Assembly (NCBI GenBank): GCA_965204405.1
Contig: CBDBEN010000005.1
Location: 744,001-808,000 of the forward strand
DNA: 64,000 nt
Source of the DNA: JANQPX01 sp965204405
Lineage (GTDB): Bacteria > Pseudomonadota > Alphaproteobacteria > Geminicoccales > Geminicoccaceae
Reading direction: 5' to 3'
How positions within the stretch are numbered: position 1 is the stretch's first letter; each line of letters starts with the position of its first letter. This document shows, one piece after another, positions 26,580 through 35,354 of this stretch. The translations under genes and the position numbers were made by a program. Below the pieces are notes generated by a model. It had not been told where the DNA came from. It made no database searches and was given only the letters and a program-made list of their open reading frames with translations.

Positions 26580-27377
26580 TTATGCGCTCTTGTCTGCCAT
26601 CCGATGATTCACGGCTGTCCCGGCAAATGCAGCTCGCCCACGCGGGCCGCCGAAATAGTTGTGAAGCCAAGGATTTAGCGATGTCCGTAATTCCGCCAAG
26701 GTACCAACCGTCGCCCGTTTGTCCACCAGAGCGGCGATGCGGTCGCAGACGGCGGCCAGCGAATCGAGATCATGGGTGACCATGACGACCGTCAGGCCGA
26801 GGCTCTGCTGCAGCCCACGAATGAGGCGGTCGAATTCGGCAGCACCGATCGGATCGAGCCCGGCAGTGGGTTCGTCGAGGAACAGAATTTCAGGATCGAG
26901 CGCCAGCGCCCTTGCCAGGCTTGCACGTTTGCGCATGCCGCCGGAAAGCTCGGAAGGGTATTTGTCACAGGCATTGGCGGGGAGGCCGGCAAGCGTGATC
27001 TTCAATCCGGCCAGCTCGCGTAAAAGCTGCTTCGAAAGGTGCTGGCGCTCGCGCATCGGTGCCTGCACGTTTTGGGCGACGGTAAGTGAGCTGAACAGAG
27101 CGCCATCCTGGAAAAGAACCCCTTGACGGGCGTGCATCGCATGTCTTTCCACCTCTCCCAATCCGCTCAAGTTCCGGCCGAACATCTCGATCCGGCCGGC
27201 GGCCGGGCGCATCAGCCCCAGCATTTGCCGAAGCAGAACGGATTTCCCCGTACCGGATCCGCCGACAATCCCAAGGATTTCCCCCCGGTAAACGTCGAGG
27301 TCGAGATTGTCGTGAATCACCTGCGGGCCGAACTGAGTGCGCAGGCCACGTATCCGGATGGCGGGTTCCCGGGTCAC
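26580..27377 (-). CDS. mlaF: MlaF-type ABC transporter ATPase
   Basis: This ATPase energises the lipid transporter from the cytosolic face. It has Walker A GGSGTGKSV, a Q-loop (LFQDGALFSSLTV), the signature LSGGMRKR, Walker B ILFLDEPTAGLDP and the switch MVTHD. The frame stays open to 27434, which would overlap mlaE by 50 bases. I prefer the GTG at 27377, just after the mlaE stop, giving 265 residues, the usual MlaF length. The ribosome binding site is weak, so coupling to mlaE is likely. Confidence 0.92.
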   Translation of the reverse strand: MTREPAIRIRGLRTQFGPQVIHDNLDLDVYRGEILGIVGGSGTGKSVLLRQMLGLMRPAAGRIEMFGRNLSGLGEVERHAMHARQGVLFQDGALFSSLTVAQNVQAPMRERQHLSKQLLRELAGLKITLAGLPANACDKYPSELSGGMRKRASLARALALDPEILFLDEPTAGLDPIGAAEFDRLIRGLQQSLGLTVVMVTHDLDSLAAVCDRIAALVDKRATVGTLAELRTSLNPWLHNYFGGPRGRAAFAGTAVNHRMADKSA

Positions 27378-27384
27378 GCGACGC

Positions 27385-28575
27385 TCACACGCCGAGATAG
27401 GAAAAGAGGATGGAAAAGAGAGCGTCGAAGACAATCACGAGGAAGATGCCGGTCACGACCGATTTCGTGGTATGACGCCCGACGCTATCCGCCCCGCCGG
27501 AGACCAGGAGACCTTCGTAACAGCCCACCATCGCGATGAGAAAGGCGAACACAGGTGCCTTGACGATGCCCACCCAGAAGGTTGCGGGTCCAATCGCCTC
27601 TTCAAGCTGAGTGAGAAACTGCGCGGGTGAAATGTCGAGAACGATCCATGCCATCAAACCGCCGCCGGTCAGCCCCAGGATATCGGCAAAAAAAGCGAGC
27701 AGCGGCAAGGCGATCATCAAGGCGAGCATGCGCGGGATAACCAGGATTTCGATGGGATCGAGGCCCAGCGTACGCAAGGCATCGATCTCCTGATTAACCA
27801 CCATCGCACCGATCTCGGCCGTGAATGCGCTGCCTGATCGGCCGGCGACGACGATTGCCGTCAAAAGAATCCCGATCTCGCGAAGAACCGAGACGCCCAC
27901 CAGGTCGACGGTAAAGATTTCGGCCCCGAAGCGCTTGAGCTGATCCGCCCCCTGATAGGCCATGACCACGCCGATGAGGAACGCGATAAGCCCGACAATC
28001 GGCAGCGCATTCAGGCAGGTTTGCTCGAGATGATGGGTAAGCGGGGTGAGGCGCAGACGGCTTGGACGAATGATCGCCTTCAAGAGGGTCGATACGGTCT
28101 GGCCGAAGAAGGACAGCAATCGGCCACCCTTGACACAGCTTTCGATCGTGCTTTGGCCAAGAAACGCGATCAGGCGCAAAAAACCATTGAGCGGCTCTCG
28201 CTCGACCGGCGGTGATATCCTGGCTTGCCGCACTTCTTTCAAGAGTGCTCGATGCTTCGGATCAGCATCGGCGACAGCCACCTGCCATCCCTGGCCGATC
28301 AAGCCTTGTTCCAACGTTGAGACGAACCAAGCCCCGGTCGTGTCCAATTTCAACGTCGAATCAAAGCCAATCCGAACGCTCGCTGGCTTAGTTTGCCCGG
28401 ACAGGGCGAGAAGATCGGTTCGATGCCGATCAAGCGTCGCCACATGGTCGAAAATCCAAGGCCCGCCAATTTCTATCGAGAGTCCGTCGCTCAGATGCTC
28501 GCGTTTTAACCAGCCTGTTTTGCTACGATCCATCTCCAAGTCATCATGGTCATCCTTGTCGACAGCCCCCTTCAT
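27385..28575 (-). CDS. mlaE: MlaE-type lipid transport permease with N-terminal STAS domain
   Basis: The 396-residue protein joins a STAS-like domain (about residues 20-125; the MlaB role in E. coli) to an MlaE permease (about 150-396) of five to six helices. The permease has the conserved VVMAYQGADQLKRFGAE and FTAEIGAMVVNQEIDALRTL segments typical of MlaE. Thus the four-gene operon covers MlaB+E, MlaF, MlaD and a lipoprotein. The fusion is common in alphaproteobacteria. An internal ATG (about residue 15) is an alternative start. Confidence 0.93.
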   Translation of the reverse strand: MKGAVDKDDHDDLEMDRSKTGWLKREHLSDGLSIEIGGPWIFDHVATLDRHRTDLLALSGQTKPASVRIGFDSTLKLDTTGAWFVSTLEQGLIGQGWQVAVADADPKHRALLKEVRQARISPPVEREPLNGFLRLIAFLGQSTIESCVKGGRLLSFFGQTVSTLLKAIIRPSRLRLTPLTHHLEQTCLNALPIVGLIAFLIGVVMAYQGADQLKRFGAEIFTVDLVGVSVLREIGILLTAIVVAGRSGSAFTAEIGAMVVNQEIDALRTLGLDPIEILVIPRMLALMIALPLLAFFADILGLTGGGLMAWIVLDISPAQFLTQLEEAIGPATFWVGIVKAPVFAFLIAMVGCYEGLLVSGGADSVGRHTTKSVVTGIFLVIVFDALFSILFSYLGV

Positions 28576-28633
28576 AGGCGGGACAGGACCCGGTATCTCA
28601 GGGATTGCAGATCTTTGCCGGATGACCGTCCGA

Positions 28634-29203
28634 TCACGTCTTGATCCCCTTCAGCTTTTCCCGAAGCTCATCAATGCGTTCCTGCGAGCCGCCAAGATGG
28701 GGATTGATCGCCTTGGCAGCTTCAAGGCTGCGAAGAGCTGCAGCCGGTTCTTCGAGTGCATCGTAAATCAGTGCCAGGCCCGACAGCGCGCCGAAGTGGC
28801 GAGGCTCCAATTGCAGTGTTTGCTGAATGTCGAGAACCGACTCATCAAGGCGCCCCATCAAATAGAGGACTGTTGCCCGCTTGTTCCAGGCTTCCGCGAA
28901 GTCAGGCGCCTGGTCGACCATATTGTTGAAGGCGTCAAGCGCCTTATCATGCTCGCCCCGTGACATGGCCGTCATGCCGCGGCGCATCAACTGGCTGATC
29001 GAAAAATCTTCGAACTCGATCCAGATTTGCCAGATTTGCTGCTCTATTGCGGCTGCATCACTGAGATCGCCGGTCGTCTGCAGGCGTTGGAACAATGGTT
29101 CCAGCCGCACGTCACGCTGATCCGCACGGCTTGCAGCAGGTGCGAAGACCAACGACAGCATCAACGACAATATGGCCCACCGGCAAAGCCAGGCTCCTGG
29201 CAT
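28634..29203 (-). CDS. Secreted tetratricopeptide-repeat protein
   Basis: This 189-residue protein has a clear signal peptide (hydrophobic residues 8-25, cleavage near ASRADQ), then about three TPR units in residues 75-185 (for example GEHDKALDAFNNMVDQAPDF and the two that follow). It probably sits in the periplasm as a protein-protein adaptor. It lies 58 bases ahead of mlaE on the same strand, so it may belong to the mla-like operon. Similar short TPR proteins are widespread in alphaproteobacteria without known role. Confidence 0.8.
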   Translation of the reverse strand: MPGAWLCRWAILSLMLSLVFAPAASRADQRDVRLEPLFQRLQTTGDLSDAAAIEQQIWQIWIEFEDFSISQLMRRGMTAMSRGEHDKALDAFNNMVDQAPDFAEAWNKRATVLYLMGRLDESVLDIQQTLQLEPRHFGALSGLALIYDALEEPAAALRSLEAAKAINPHLGGSQERIDELREKLKGIKT

Positions 29204-29341
29204 CCCCCTCTCCCCTCTAGCTGTGCTAGTAAAGATTTAGGACATTTAGGAGAATTTCCTACACGATCGTTGCACGAAGGAAAACCGAGAGGCCCGCCGG
29301 TATCGATATATTTGATGCTGTTAAGTCGAATTAGCCGGCTT

Positions 29342-29779
29342 TTACTCCGAATTGCTGTTCTCTTCCAACTTGGCGAGTTCGACGGCTGCCCGGACTTCAA
29401 TCTCACTCAGAACCTGGTCGAGTTCTTGGTCATCGACATTCGGCCGTGGACGATTGAGAAGGTGAGATACCCGTCTTAGGGTTTCTTCCGAGACCCAGCC
29501 TTGAACCAGACCAGTCTGTAATTCGGCAAGCTCGTCGAGCAGGCTGTCTCCTTGCATAACAGCACGTTGGCGCTCTGAGGTTGACGTCGGTGCTTCCTGG
29601 ATAGCGAGAAAATTGCTTAGCGCGGTAAGTGATTGTGTTGCGGCAGTTCCGGATGCAGATGGCGAGGCATCGTCTTGAATATGACTCCTAAATGCTTCGG
29701 CTGCGCCGACATCGATCCCCTTGCCGGCCTTGCGGCTGCGATTGGCCGGTGCCCCGGATCCCGTTTGCGATATCTTCAT
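29342..29779 (-). CDS. fliX: Flagellar assembly regulator FliX
   Basis: This 145-residue protein starts MKISQTG and has a disordered Gly/Ser-rich N-terminal third followed by a helical C-terminal part (LLDELAELQTGLVQGWVSEE onward), as in Caulobacter FliX. FliX couples basal-body assembly to FlbD/sigma-54-driven late flagellar transcription and cell division in Caulobacter. The location supports it: it is divergent from flgI, the same arrangement as in Caulobacter. FlbD and sigma-54 genes are not in this window. Confidence 0.85.
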   Translation of the reverse strand: MKISQTGSGAPANRSRKAGKGIDVGAAEAFRSHIQDDASPSASGTAATQSLTALSNFLAIQEAPTSTSERQRAVMQGDSLLDELAELQTGLVQGWVSEETLRRVSHLLNRPRPNVDDQELDQVLSEIEVRAAVELAKLEENSNSE

Positions 29780-30114
29780 GTGCCACCAAACTTTCCTTGC
29801 ACCCCATCATGGAAAACCAACCTCGAGCTCGTACAGGCTGATCCTGTTCCCATGGGCGGGTGCGTGGTTGATCAAGCGAACGGATTGTCGGCCACTATAG
29901 TTAATTTCTTACTAACGCCTTGCTGATCGATGAGGTTCACAATCGTCCGGTCGGCAAATTTTGCCTGTCGACAGCGGTAAATCTTGCCGCGTGGTGAAGG
30001 CAGCATCAAGCCGGCCAGAATGTTTCTTTATATAAAACAGTGCGTTGGCGGATTTTGAGAGTCTTGGCACGATCTTCGCAAGCAGGGGACCATGGACAAT
30101 TGCCATGGGTTCCG
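29780..30114. promoter_or_regulatory. Divergent fliX-flgI control region
   Basis: The gap contains GTTAA-N6-ACTAAC at 29900-29916, a TTAA-N7-CTAA box one base from the CtrA consensus and symmetric at both ends. CtrA governs fliX and early flagellar genes in Caulobacter. A near-palindrome GGCAAATTTTGCC lies at about 29954-29966. I found no convincing sigma-54 (GG-N10-GC) element by eye. The flgI frame is open back to 30040, but the extension precedes its signal peptide. Confidence 0.4.
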
Positions 30115-31239
30115 ATGCTGATGATCCGTTCTACCGCCATCTTGATGATCGCCATCCTGCTAGGGGCGCTATCCCTGACCAGCACGGTCACCCATGCGCG
30201 CTCCCGCATCAAGGACATCGCCGATTTCGAAGGCGTCAGAGACAATATGCTTGTCGGCTATGGTCTGGTGGTGGGGCTGAACGGCACGGGCGACAGCCTG
30301 CGCAACTCGACCTTCACCGCCCAGAGCCTGGAAGCCATGCTGGAACGCCTTGGTGTCAGCACTCGCGGCCAGAACATCAATACCAAGAATGTTGCTGCGG
30401 TGATGGTGACATCAACGCTGCCTCCCTTTGCTCGGCAAGGTGCCCGTGTCGACATTTCGGTGAGTGCGCTCGGTGACGCCAAGTCGCTGCTGGGCGGCAC
30501 GCTTCTGGTCACACCCCTGCATGGTGCCGATGGCGAAATCTACGCCGTAGGTCAGGGCTCGCTGACGGTCGGTGGTTTCGCTGTGGAAGGCGATGCAGAA
30601 AGCGTGACTAAGGGCGTTCCGACCTCAGCGAGGATCGCCAATGGCGGTATCGTCGAGCGCGAGATCGGTTTCGATCTCGATCAGCTCCAACAGGTGCGCA
30701 TCTCCCTTCACAATCCCGATTTCACGACAGCGTCACGCATTGCCGATGCCATCAATGGCCATCTCAAAGGACGACTTGCGCGGGCAAGCGACTCGGGCAC
30801 GGTCGAACTCAAGGTTCCCCAAGCCTATCAGCGACAGATTTCGGCCCTTCTGACCGAGGTCGAGCAACTGCGGGTCAGTCCCGATCAGCCAGCGCGTGTC
30901 CTCATCGACGAGCATTCTGGCATTATCGTGATGGGCGACGATGTCCGCATCGACCAGGTCGCGGTAGCCCAAGGCAATCTCACCGTGCGTATTACCGAGT
31001 CGCCGGAAGTGGCTCAGCCCGATCCCCTGTCCGACGGCGAGACCGTTGTCGTTCCGCGTACCGAAATCACCGTAGATGAAGATGGCGGCAAGAAAATGGC
31101 CGTGCTGCCCAAGGGCGTAAGCCTGCAGGACCTGGTCACCGGATTGAATGCCCTCGGCGTCAGCCCCCGCGATCTCATCAGTATTCTGCAGGCCATCAAG
31201 GCGGCAGGCGCTCTTCAAGCCGAAATCGAGGTGATGTGA
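30115..31239 (+). CDS. flgI: Flagellar P-ring protein FlgI
   Basis: This periplasmic protein forms the P ring around the flagellar rod in the peptidoglycan. A signal peptide (about residues 5-28 of this start, ending THARSR) precedes the conserved RIKDIADFEGVRDNMLVGYG opening of mature FlgI. Other landmarks are GLNGTGDSLRN and a C-terminal LVTGLNALGVSPRDLISILQ. I place the start at ATG 30115 (374 residues); ATG 30121 is equally possible. It is the first gene of the flgI-flgJ-flgN-flgK-flgL run and overlaps flgJ by one base. Confidence 0.95.
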   Translation: MLMIRSTAILMIAILLGALSLTSTVTHARSRIKDIADFEGVRDNMLVGYGLVVGLNGTGDSLRNSTFTAQSLEAMLERLGVSTRGQNINTKNVAAVMVTSTLPPFARQGARVDISVSALGDAKSLLGGTLLVTPLHGADGEIYAVGQGSLTVGGFAVEGDAESVTKGVPTSARIANGGIVEREIGFDLDQLQQVRISLHNPDFTTASRIADAINGHLKGRLARASDSGTVELKVPQAYQRQISALLTEVEQLRVSPDQPARVLIDEHSGIIVMGDDVRIDQVAVAQGNLTVRITESPEVAQPDPLSDGETVVVPRTEITVDEDGGKKMAVLPKGVSLQDLVTGLNALGVSPRDLISILQAIKAAGALQAEIEVM

Positions 31240-31550
31240 TGAACGATCCCCTCTTCAACCCATCTGCCGCATCAGGCTTAAGGAGTACCGGAAACTCGAC
31301 GCCGGCCGACAAGCTGACCGTCGAGAAGGCCCGCGAATCAGCCGAAGAGTTCGAGGCGGTCTTTTTAAGTCAGATGCTGGCAACGATGACAAGCGAACTC
31401 GGTGGTGCCGGCGGTGTGGCCGGAGAAAGCAACGATATCTACCGAGACATGTTCACCCAGGAAGTCGCCAAGATGATTAGCAGAAGCGGTGGGATCGGCG
31501 TCGCCGACACGGTGCTGCAGGAAATGCTCAAGATCCAGGAGATCGACTGA
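31239..31550 (+). CDS. flgJ: FlgJ-type rod-binding protein (no muramidase domain)
   Basis: The 103-residue product corresponds only to the N-terminal rod-binding domain of FlgJ (ESAEEFEAVFLSQMLATM, then DMFTQEVAKMISRSGGIGVAD). The peptidoglycan hydrolase domain of enterobacterial FlgJ is absent, as usual in alphaproteobacteria, where this protein is also called CheL and hydrolysis is supplied by another enzyme. It is coupled to flgI (TGATG overlap) and its last base is the first base of the flgN gene. Confidence 0.88.
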   Translation: MNDPLFNPSAASGLRSTGNSTPADKLTVEKARESAEEFEAVFLSQMLATMTSELGGAGGVAGESNDIYRDMFTQEVAKMISRSGGIGVADTVLQEMLKIQEID

Positions 31551-31984
31551 TGGAGCCGCTGGAACAAGCCGCCGTCCTTATGACCCTCATGAAACGACTG
31601 GGCCAGGTCATGGATCACGAACGGGCATTGCTGCGCAGCATGCGGCTCGACGATCTCAAGGACCTGCAGGACGAGAAGATCGCCCTCACCGATGCCTATG
31701 AAATCGAGCTGAAACGTCTGCGCAAGGCCCCTGAAACCCTGGCGTCGCTCGACAAGTCGGTGCGGGAGCAGATCGAGGAGGGCATGCGCCGCTTTCAGGA
31801 AGCCGCGGCGACCAATTTCGAAGCGCTCAGCGCCACTCAAACGGTTGTCGAAAAGGTGATTCGCAATATCGGCGACACCCTTGCCCGAAACCAAAAAGGC
31901 CGAGGTTACGGGCCGCCTGGTGCGAATGCCTCGGGAGCCACGTCCGCTCAAGTCATCTCGGTCGCTTTTGATCGGAAGCTCTGA
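31550..31984 (+). CDS. flgN: FlgN-like export chaperone
   Basis: This 144-residue protein is mostly helical, with heptad patterns in residues 1-115 and a flexible Gly/Ala-rich tail. The placement immediately ahead of flgK and flgL, overlapping flgJ by one base, fits the FlgN chaperone that keeps hook-associated proteins competent for export. FlgN proteins diverge strongly, so the call rests largely on gene order and helical character. Confidence 0.72.
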   Translation: MEPLEQAAVLMTLMKRLGQVMDHERALLRSMRLDDLKDLQDEKIALTDAYEIELKRLRKAPETLASLDKSVREQIEEGMRRFQEAAATNFEALSATQTVVEKVIRNIGDTLARNQKGRGYGPPGANASGATSAQVISVAFDRKL

Positions 31985-31993
31985 GGAAGAACG

Positions 31994-33880
31994 ATGACCC
32001 TCACAGGCACGCTTTCCAACGCCCTGACCGGGTTGAGCGCCGCGCAAGCGTCGATCAACACCGTCGCGCATAACATCGTCAATGCCAACACCGATGGCTA
32101 TGTCCGCAAGACGATCTCGCAAGAATCGATCATCCTGCAGGATCGCGGAGCAGGTGTTGCCGTCGGCGCGGCTGAACGCCTTGCTGATGAATTCCTCATC
32201 GGCGAAGTGCGGCGCCAGGCCACCATCACCGGAAAGTCCCTCATTCTCGACCAATATCACAGCCTGGCTCAGGATGCCTTCGGCAATCCATCCTCGAATT
32301 TCGACATAGGCAGTCTGGTCGGCGAGCTGTCGGCCTCGCTCGAGGCTCTCACCAGCGATCATGAAACCCCGGCATTGGCCCTCGATGTCCTGGGTAAGGC
32401 CACCGAGTTTGCCGACACCATCGATCGGTTGACCAGCCAGGTGCAGCGCTTGCGCGGTGAAGCCGATCAGGAGATCGAGCGACTCACCAGAGCCATCAAT
32501 GCCGACCTGAAAGCCATCGACAGCCTGAACAGCGAAATCAAGCGGGTCCAGAACTCCGGCAGCACCAATCCCGAATTGTTCGACAAACGTGATCTCGCGA
32601 TCAAGCAGCTTTCGGAAAAAATCGAAATCGACATCTATTCCCAGGATGACGGCATCATTGCGGTCTACACCGCACGCGGCGAAGCGCTGCTCGATTCCTC
32701 GGTCCGATCCATGCACTACGAAGCTGTCAACGCTATAGGCCCCGAGACTCCGCTGCGCGCCCTTTCTATCTTCAGAGAGGATCAGCTCGATCCCCTCACA
32801 GGCGAGCCCTTCGATTTGAACGCCGGTGTGGATGTCGTCTCGTCGGGTGTGCGCGCGGTGCTGTCGCCGGAGCTACAGAACGACGGGACGCCGGATGCGG
32901 ACCAGACCATCGTCAGCACGCTGGGCAGCGGCAAGATCCAGGGTCTTATCGAGATCCGGGATCAGGTTTTCCCCGCTCTCAACGACCAGCTTCAGGAACT
33001 CGCCGACGGCCTGCGCTTCGCTCTGAACAAAGGCCACAACGACAATGTTGCATGGCCCCAGCCGAACGCCCTGAGCGGTACGCGTGTCGATCTCTCCGAC
33101 TTCGCTGCAGCGTCTCGAAGCGGGACGGCGACCATCGCGGTCATCGACAGCAGCGATGGCAGCACGCTGCATGCCTTCGAGGTCGACATCGCCGCCGCCG
33201 CCAACGAGGGCGCGTTGATCACCCAGATCAATACCGATCTCGGCGCCTTTGGCACGGCTGCTCTCGGCACCGACGGCCAGCTGGAAATCACTCTTGCCAA
33301 TGCCAGCCACGGCCTTGCCATCAGTGAAGGTGACAGCAGCATTACCGTCACGGACGCCGCCGGCCGAAATCGCGATTACGGGTTCTCTCACTATTTCGGT
33401 CTGAACGACTTCTTCGTGCTGGACGGGCCCCTGGCGACCGACCTTGTGGTTCACCCCGATCTCGTCTCGGACCCGGCAAGAATTGGCACAGCCAAGCTTG
33501 ATGTCACCACGCCGCCACTGACCGCAACCTTGGGCGGGGTCGGCGACAATCGGGGTGCACGCGGTCTCTTCGATGCTCTGGACGCCAATTACGACGTCAT
33601 TGCCCGCGGCGGCTTGCCTGCGAAAAACATCGATTTCGGCAGCTATGCAGCTGAAATCATCGCCATCACCGCAAGCAATGCCAATCAGGCGGAAAACCAG
33701 GCGCGGGTCGATCAGGCGCTCAGTGATGCCGTCAATTTCAGGAACGACGCCGCCACCAGTGTCAATATGGACGAAGAACTCGCCTCGCTCATGACCCTGC
33801 AGCAGGCCTATTCCGTCGCGGCCCGCCTCATCAGCACGGTGAATGAAATGCTCGATGAACTCGTCGACGTGATGAGATAA
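31994..33880 (+). CDS. flgK: Flagellar hook-associated protein 1 (FlgK)
   Basis: FlgK (628 residues) forms the first junction ring between hook and filament outside the cell. The N-terminal signature is clear (NALTGLSAAQASINTVAHNI, then NANTDGYVRK), and the C-terminus has the matching MTLQQAYSVAARLISTVNEM helix. The central part (about 320-520) is a variable D/T-rich region. It starts nine bases after flgN and ends eleven bases before flgL. Confidence 0.96.
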   Translation: MTLTGTLSNALTGLSAAQASINTVAHNIVNANTDGYVRKTISQESIILQDRGAGVAVGAAERLADEFLIGEVRRQATITGKSLILDQYHSLAQDAFGNPSSNFDIGSLVGELSASLEALTSDHETPALALDVLGKATEFADTIDRLTSQVQRLRGEADQEIERLTRAINADLKAIDSLNSEIKRVQNSGSTNPELFDKRDLAIKQLSEKIEIDIYSQDDGIIAVYTARGEALLDSSVRSMHYEAVNAIGPETPLRALSIFREDQLDPLTGEPFDLNAGVDVVSSGVRAVLSPELQNDGTPDADQTIVSTLGSGKIQGLIEIRDQVFPALNDQLQELADGLRFALNKGHNDNVAWPQPNALSGTRVDLSDFAAASRSGTATIAVIDSSDGSTLHAFEVDIAAAANEGALITQINTDLGAFGTAALGTDGQLEITLANASHGLAISEGDSSITVTDAAGRNRDYGFSHYFGLNDFFVLDGPLATDLVVHPDLVSDPARIGTAKLDVTTPPLTATLGGVGDNRGARGLFDALDANYDVIARGGLPAKNIDFGSYAAEIIAITASNANQAENQARVDQALSDAVNFRNDAATSVNMDEELASLMTLQQAYSVAARLISTVNEMLDELVDVMR

Positions 33881-33891
33881 GGAGACAGCTT

Positions 33892-34803
33892 ATGTTGACC
33901 CGCATCGGTGACTTTGCCCAGCAGGAGCGCATGACCTCGCTTTTGCTGAACACGCAGACACGAACCCGGCTTTCTCAGGCACAGGTCGGCACAGGCAAGG
34001 TGACCGATCGCTTCCAGGATTTGTCGCCTGACGTCGAACGTCTGGTCGACGTGAAAATATCCCTGACGGAGACCAGGCAGTTCCGGGACAGCAACGATTT
34101 CACCAACCGAAAGCTGACGGCCATGGAAGCCGCTATTTCCGACCTGTTCGACACCGCCTCCAGAGCGCAGGCCTTAGCCGTTCAGCGCACCAATGACGGC
34201 TCGGCCTTTCCCGGGCTGGTCCGTCCCGAGCTCGATGCGCTTTTGGACCAGGCCGTCTCCCTGCTCAACACGGATATGGATGACCGTTATTTGTTCAGCG
34301 GCTCCAGGACCGACCAGCGACCCGTCGTCCTGGATCCGAGTTTCGATCCTGCCGTTACTCATTTCGGTCTTCCCGACGACACCTACTACCAGGGCGATGA
34401 TCTCGACCTCAGCATTCGCGCGGATGTCAATATCGAAGTCTCCTACAGCTTGAGCGCCAATCGCGAGGGGTTTCAAGAACTCATCGGTGGAATCAGAGGT
34501 CTGATCACCGGCGATGCGTTGGACGATTCTGCGATTTTGGATAACTCGCTGGGTCTGATTCACGATTCGTTAAGCAAGATCGCCGACTATCAGGCCGAAC
34601 TCGGCACGCGCCAGGCCAATCTGGATCGCATCAACCAGCGCCATACGGACACTGAAATCTATCTGGAGAACCGGATCAGTGAGATCGAGGACGTGGATAT
34701 TACCGAAGCGATTACCAGGCTTGCTGAGGATCAGGTGCTTCTGGAAGCAGCCATGGCCACCATCAGCAGGCTCAATCAGCTGAGCCTCGTCGATTACCTC
34801 TAG
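33892..34803 (+). CDS. flgL: Flagellar hook-associated protein 3 (FlgL), flagellin-like
   Basis: This 303-residue protein shows the flagellin-type N-terminal helix pattern (LLNTQTRTRLSQAQVGTGK), a short central domain containing DDRYLFSGSRTDQRPV and a C-terminal helix (ITRLAEDQVLLEAAMATISR). FlgL forms the second hook-filament junction layer. A GGAG ribosome binding site sits ahead of the ATG. Its position after flgK is canonical. Confidence 0.94.
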   Translation: MLTRIGDFAQQERMTSLLLNTQTRTRLSQAQVGTGKVTDRFQDLSPDVERLVDVKISLTETRQFRDSNDFTNRKLTAMEAAISDLFDTASRAQALAVQRTNDGSAFPGLVRPELDALLDQAVSLLNTDMDDRYLFSGSRTDQRPVVLDPSFDPAVTHFGLPDDTYYQGDDLDLSIRADVNIEVSYSLSANREGFQELIGGIRGLITGDALDDSAILDNSLGLIHDSLSKIADYQAELGTRQANLDRINQRHTDTEIYLENRISEIEDVDITEAITRLAEDQVLLEAAMATISRLNQLSLVDYL

Positions 34804-34840
34804 CCGCCTTCAACCGCCTTCACGAACCCAGGAGACCACG

Positions 34841-35350
34841 ATGCCCCCATCAGCTTCGGTGATTGCCGACCCAGAGACCGCAACGCCGTCCGGTCAGGCG
34901 GAGAGCCGATCGATCGTGACCAGGTTCGGCGAGCTTGCCATCGATGATGACAAGATCATCACCTTCTCCGAGGGGCTGTATGGGCTCGAGCAGCAGCAGC
35001 ATTATATCCTGACCAAGGTGCCCGACTGGCCGGAGGTCTTCAAGCTCCTCCAGGCGGTCGACGATCCGCAGCTCAGCCTGATCGTCCTGCCCCTGGAAGG
35101 CGTCGGCGGCCCGATTGATCCCACGGACTTTGCTCAGGCTTGCCATATGCTGGCCTTCAACGAGACGACGACGACCGTGCTTGGCATCGTCACCATGCGT
35201 GCCCATAGCGAAAATCAGGTCTTCACCGTCAATCTGAAAGCCCCTCTTCTGATCGATACGGAGCGGCGGCAGGGCCGGCAGCACGTGTTCACCAGCGAAA
35301 AATACCACCTCCGCCACCCTCTCCCTGTCGACGAACAGCAGGGGGGCTGA
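34841..35350 (+). CDS. fliW: Flagellar assembly factor FliW
   Basis: This 169-residue protein has the FliW core (VTRFGELAIDDDKIITFSEG through APLLIDTERRQGRQHVF). FliW binds flagellin and, in Bacillus and Campylobacter, competes with it to inhibit CsrA, thereby tuning flagellin translation. No csrA is seen in the window. It is separated from the GT41-like gene by only four bases, so FliW and that glycosyltransferase should be co-expressed. Confidence 0.93.
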   Translation: MPPSASVIADPETATPSGQAESRSIVTRFGELAIDDDKIITFSEGLYGLEQQQHYILTKVPDWPEVFKLLQAVDDPQLSLIVLPLEGVGGPIDPTDFAQACHMLAFNETTTTVLGIVTMRAHSENQVFTVNLKAPLLIDTERRQGRQHVFTSEKYHLRHPLPVDEQQGG

Positions 35351-35354
35351 TGAC

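Noticed and set aside
31439..32716. 425-codon minus-strand frame opposite flgN/flgK
   Set aside because: FlgK motifs on the plus strand are clear; the antisense frame has no recognisable domain.
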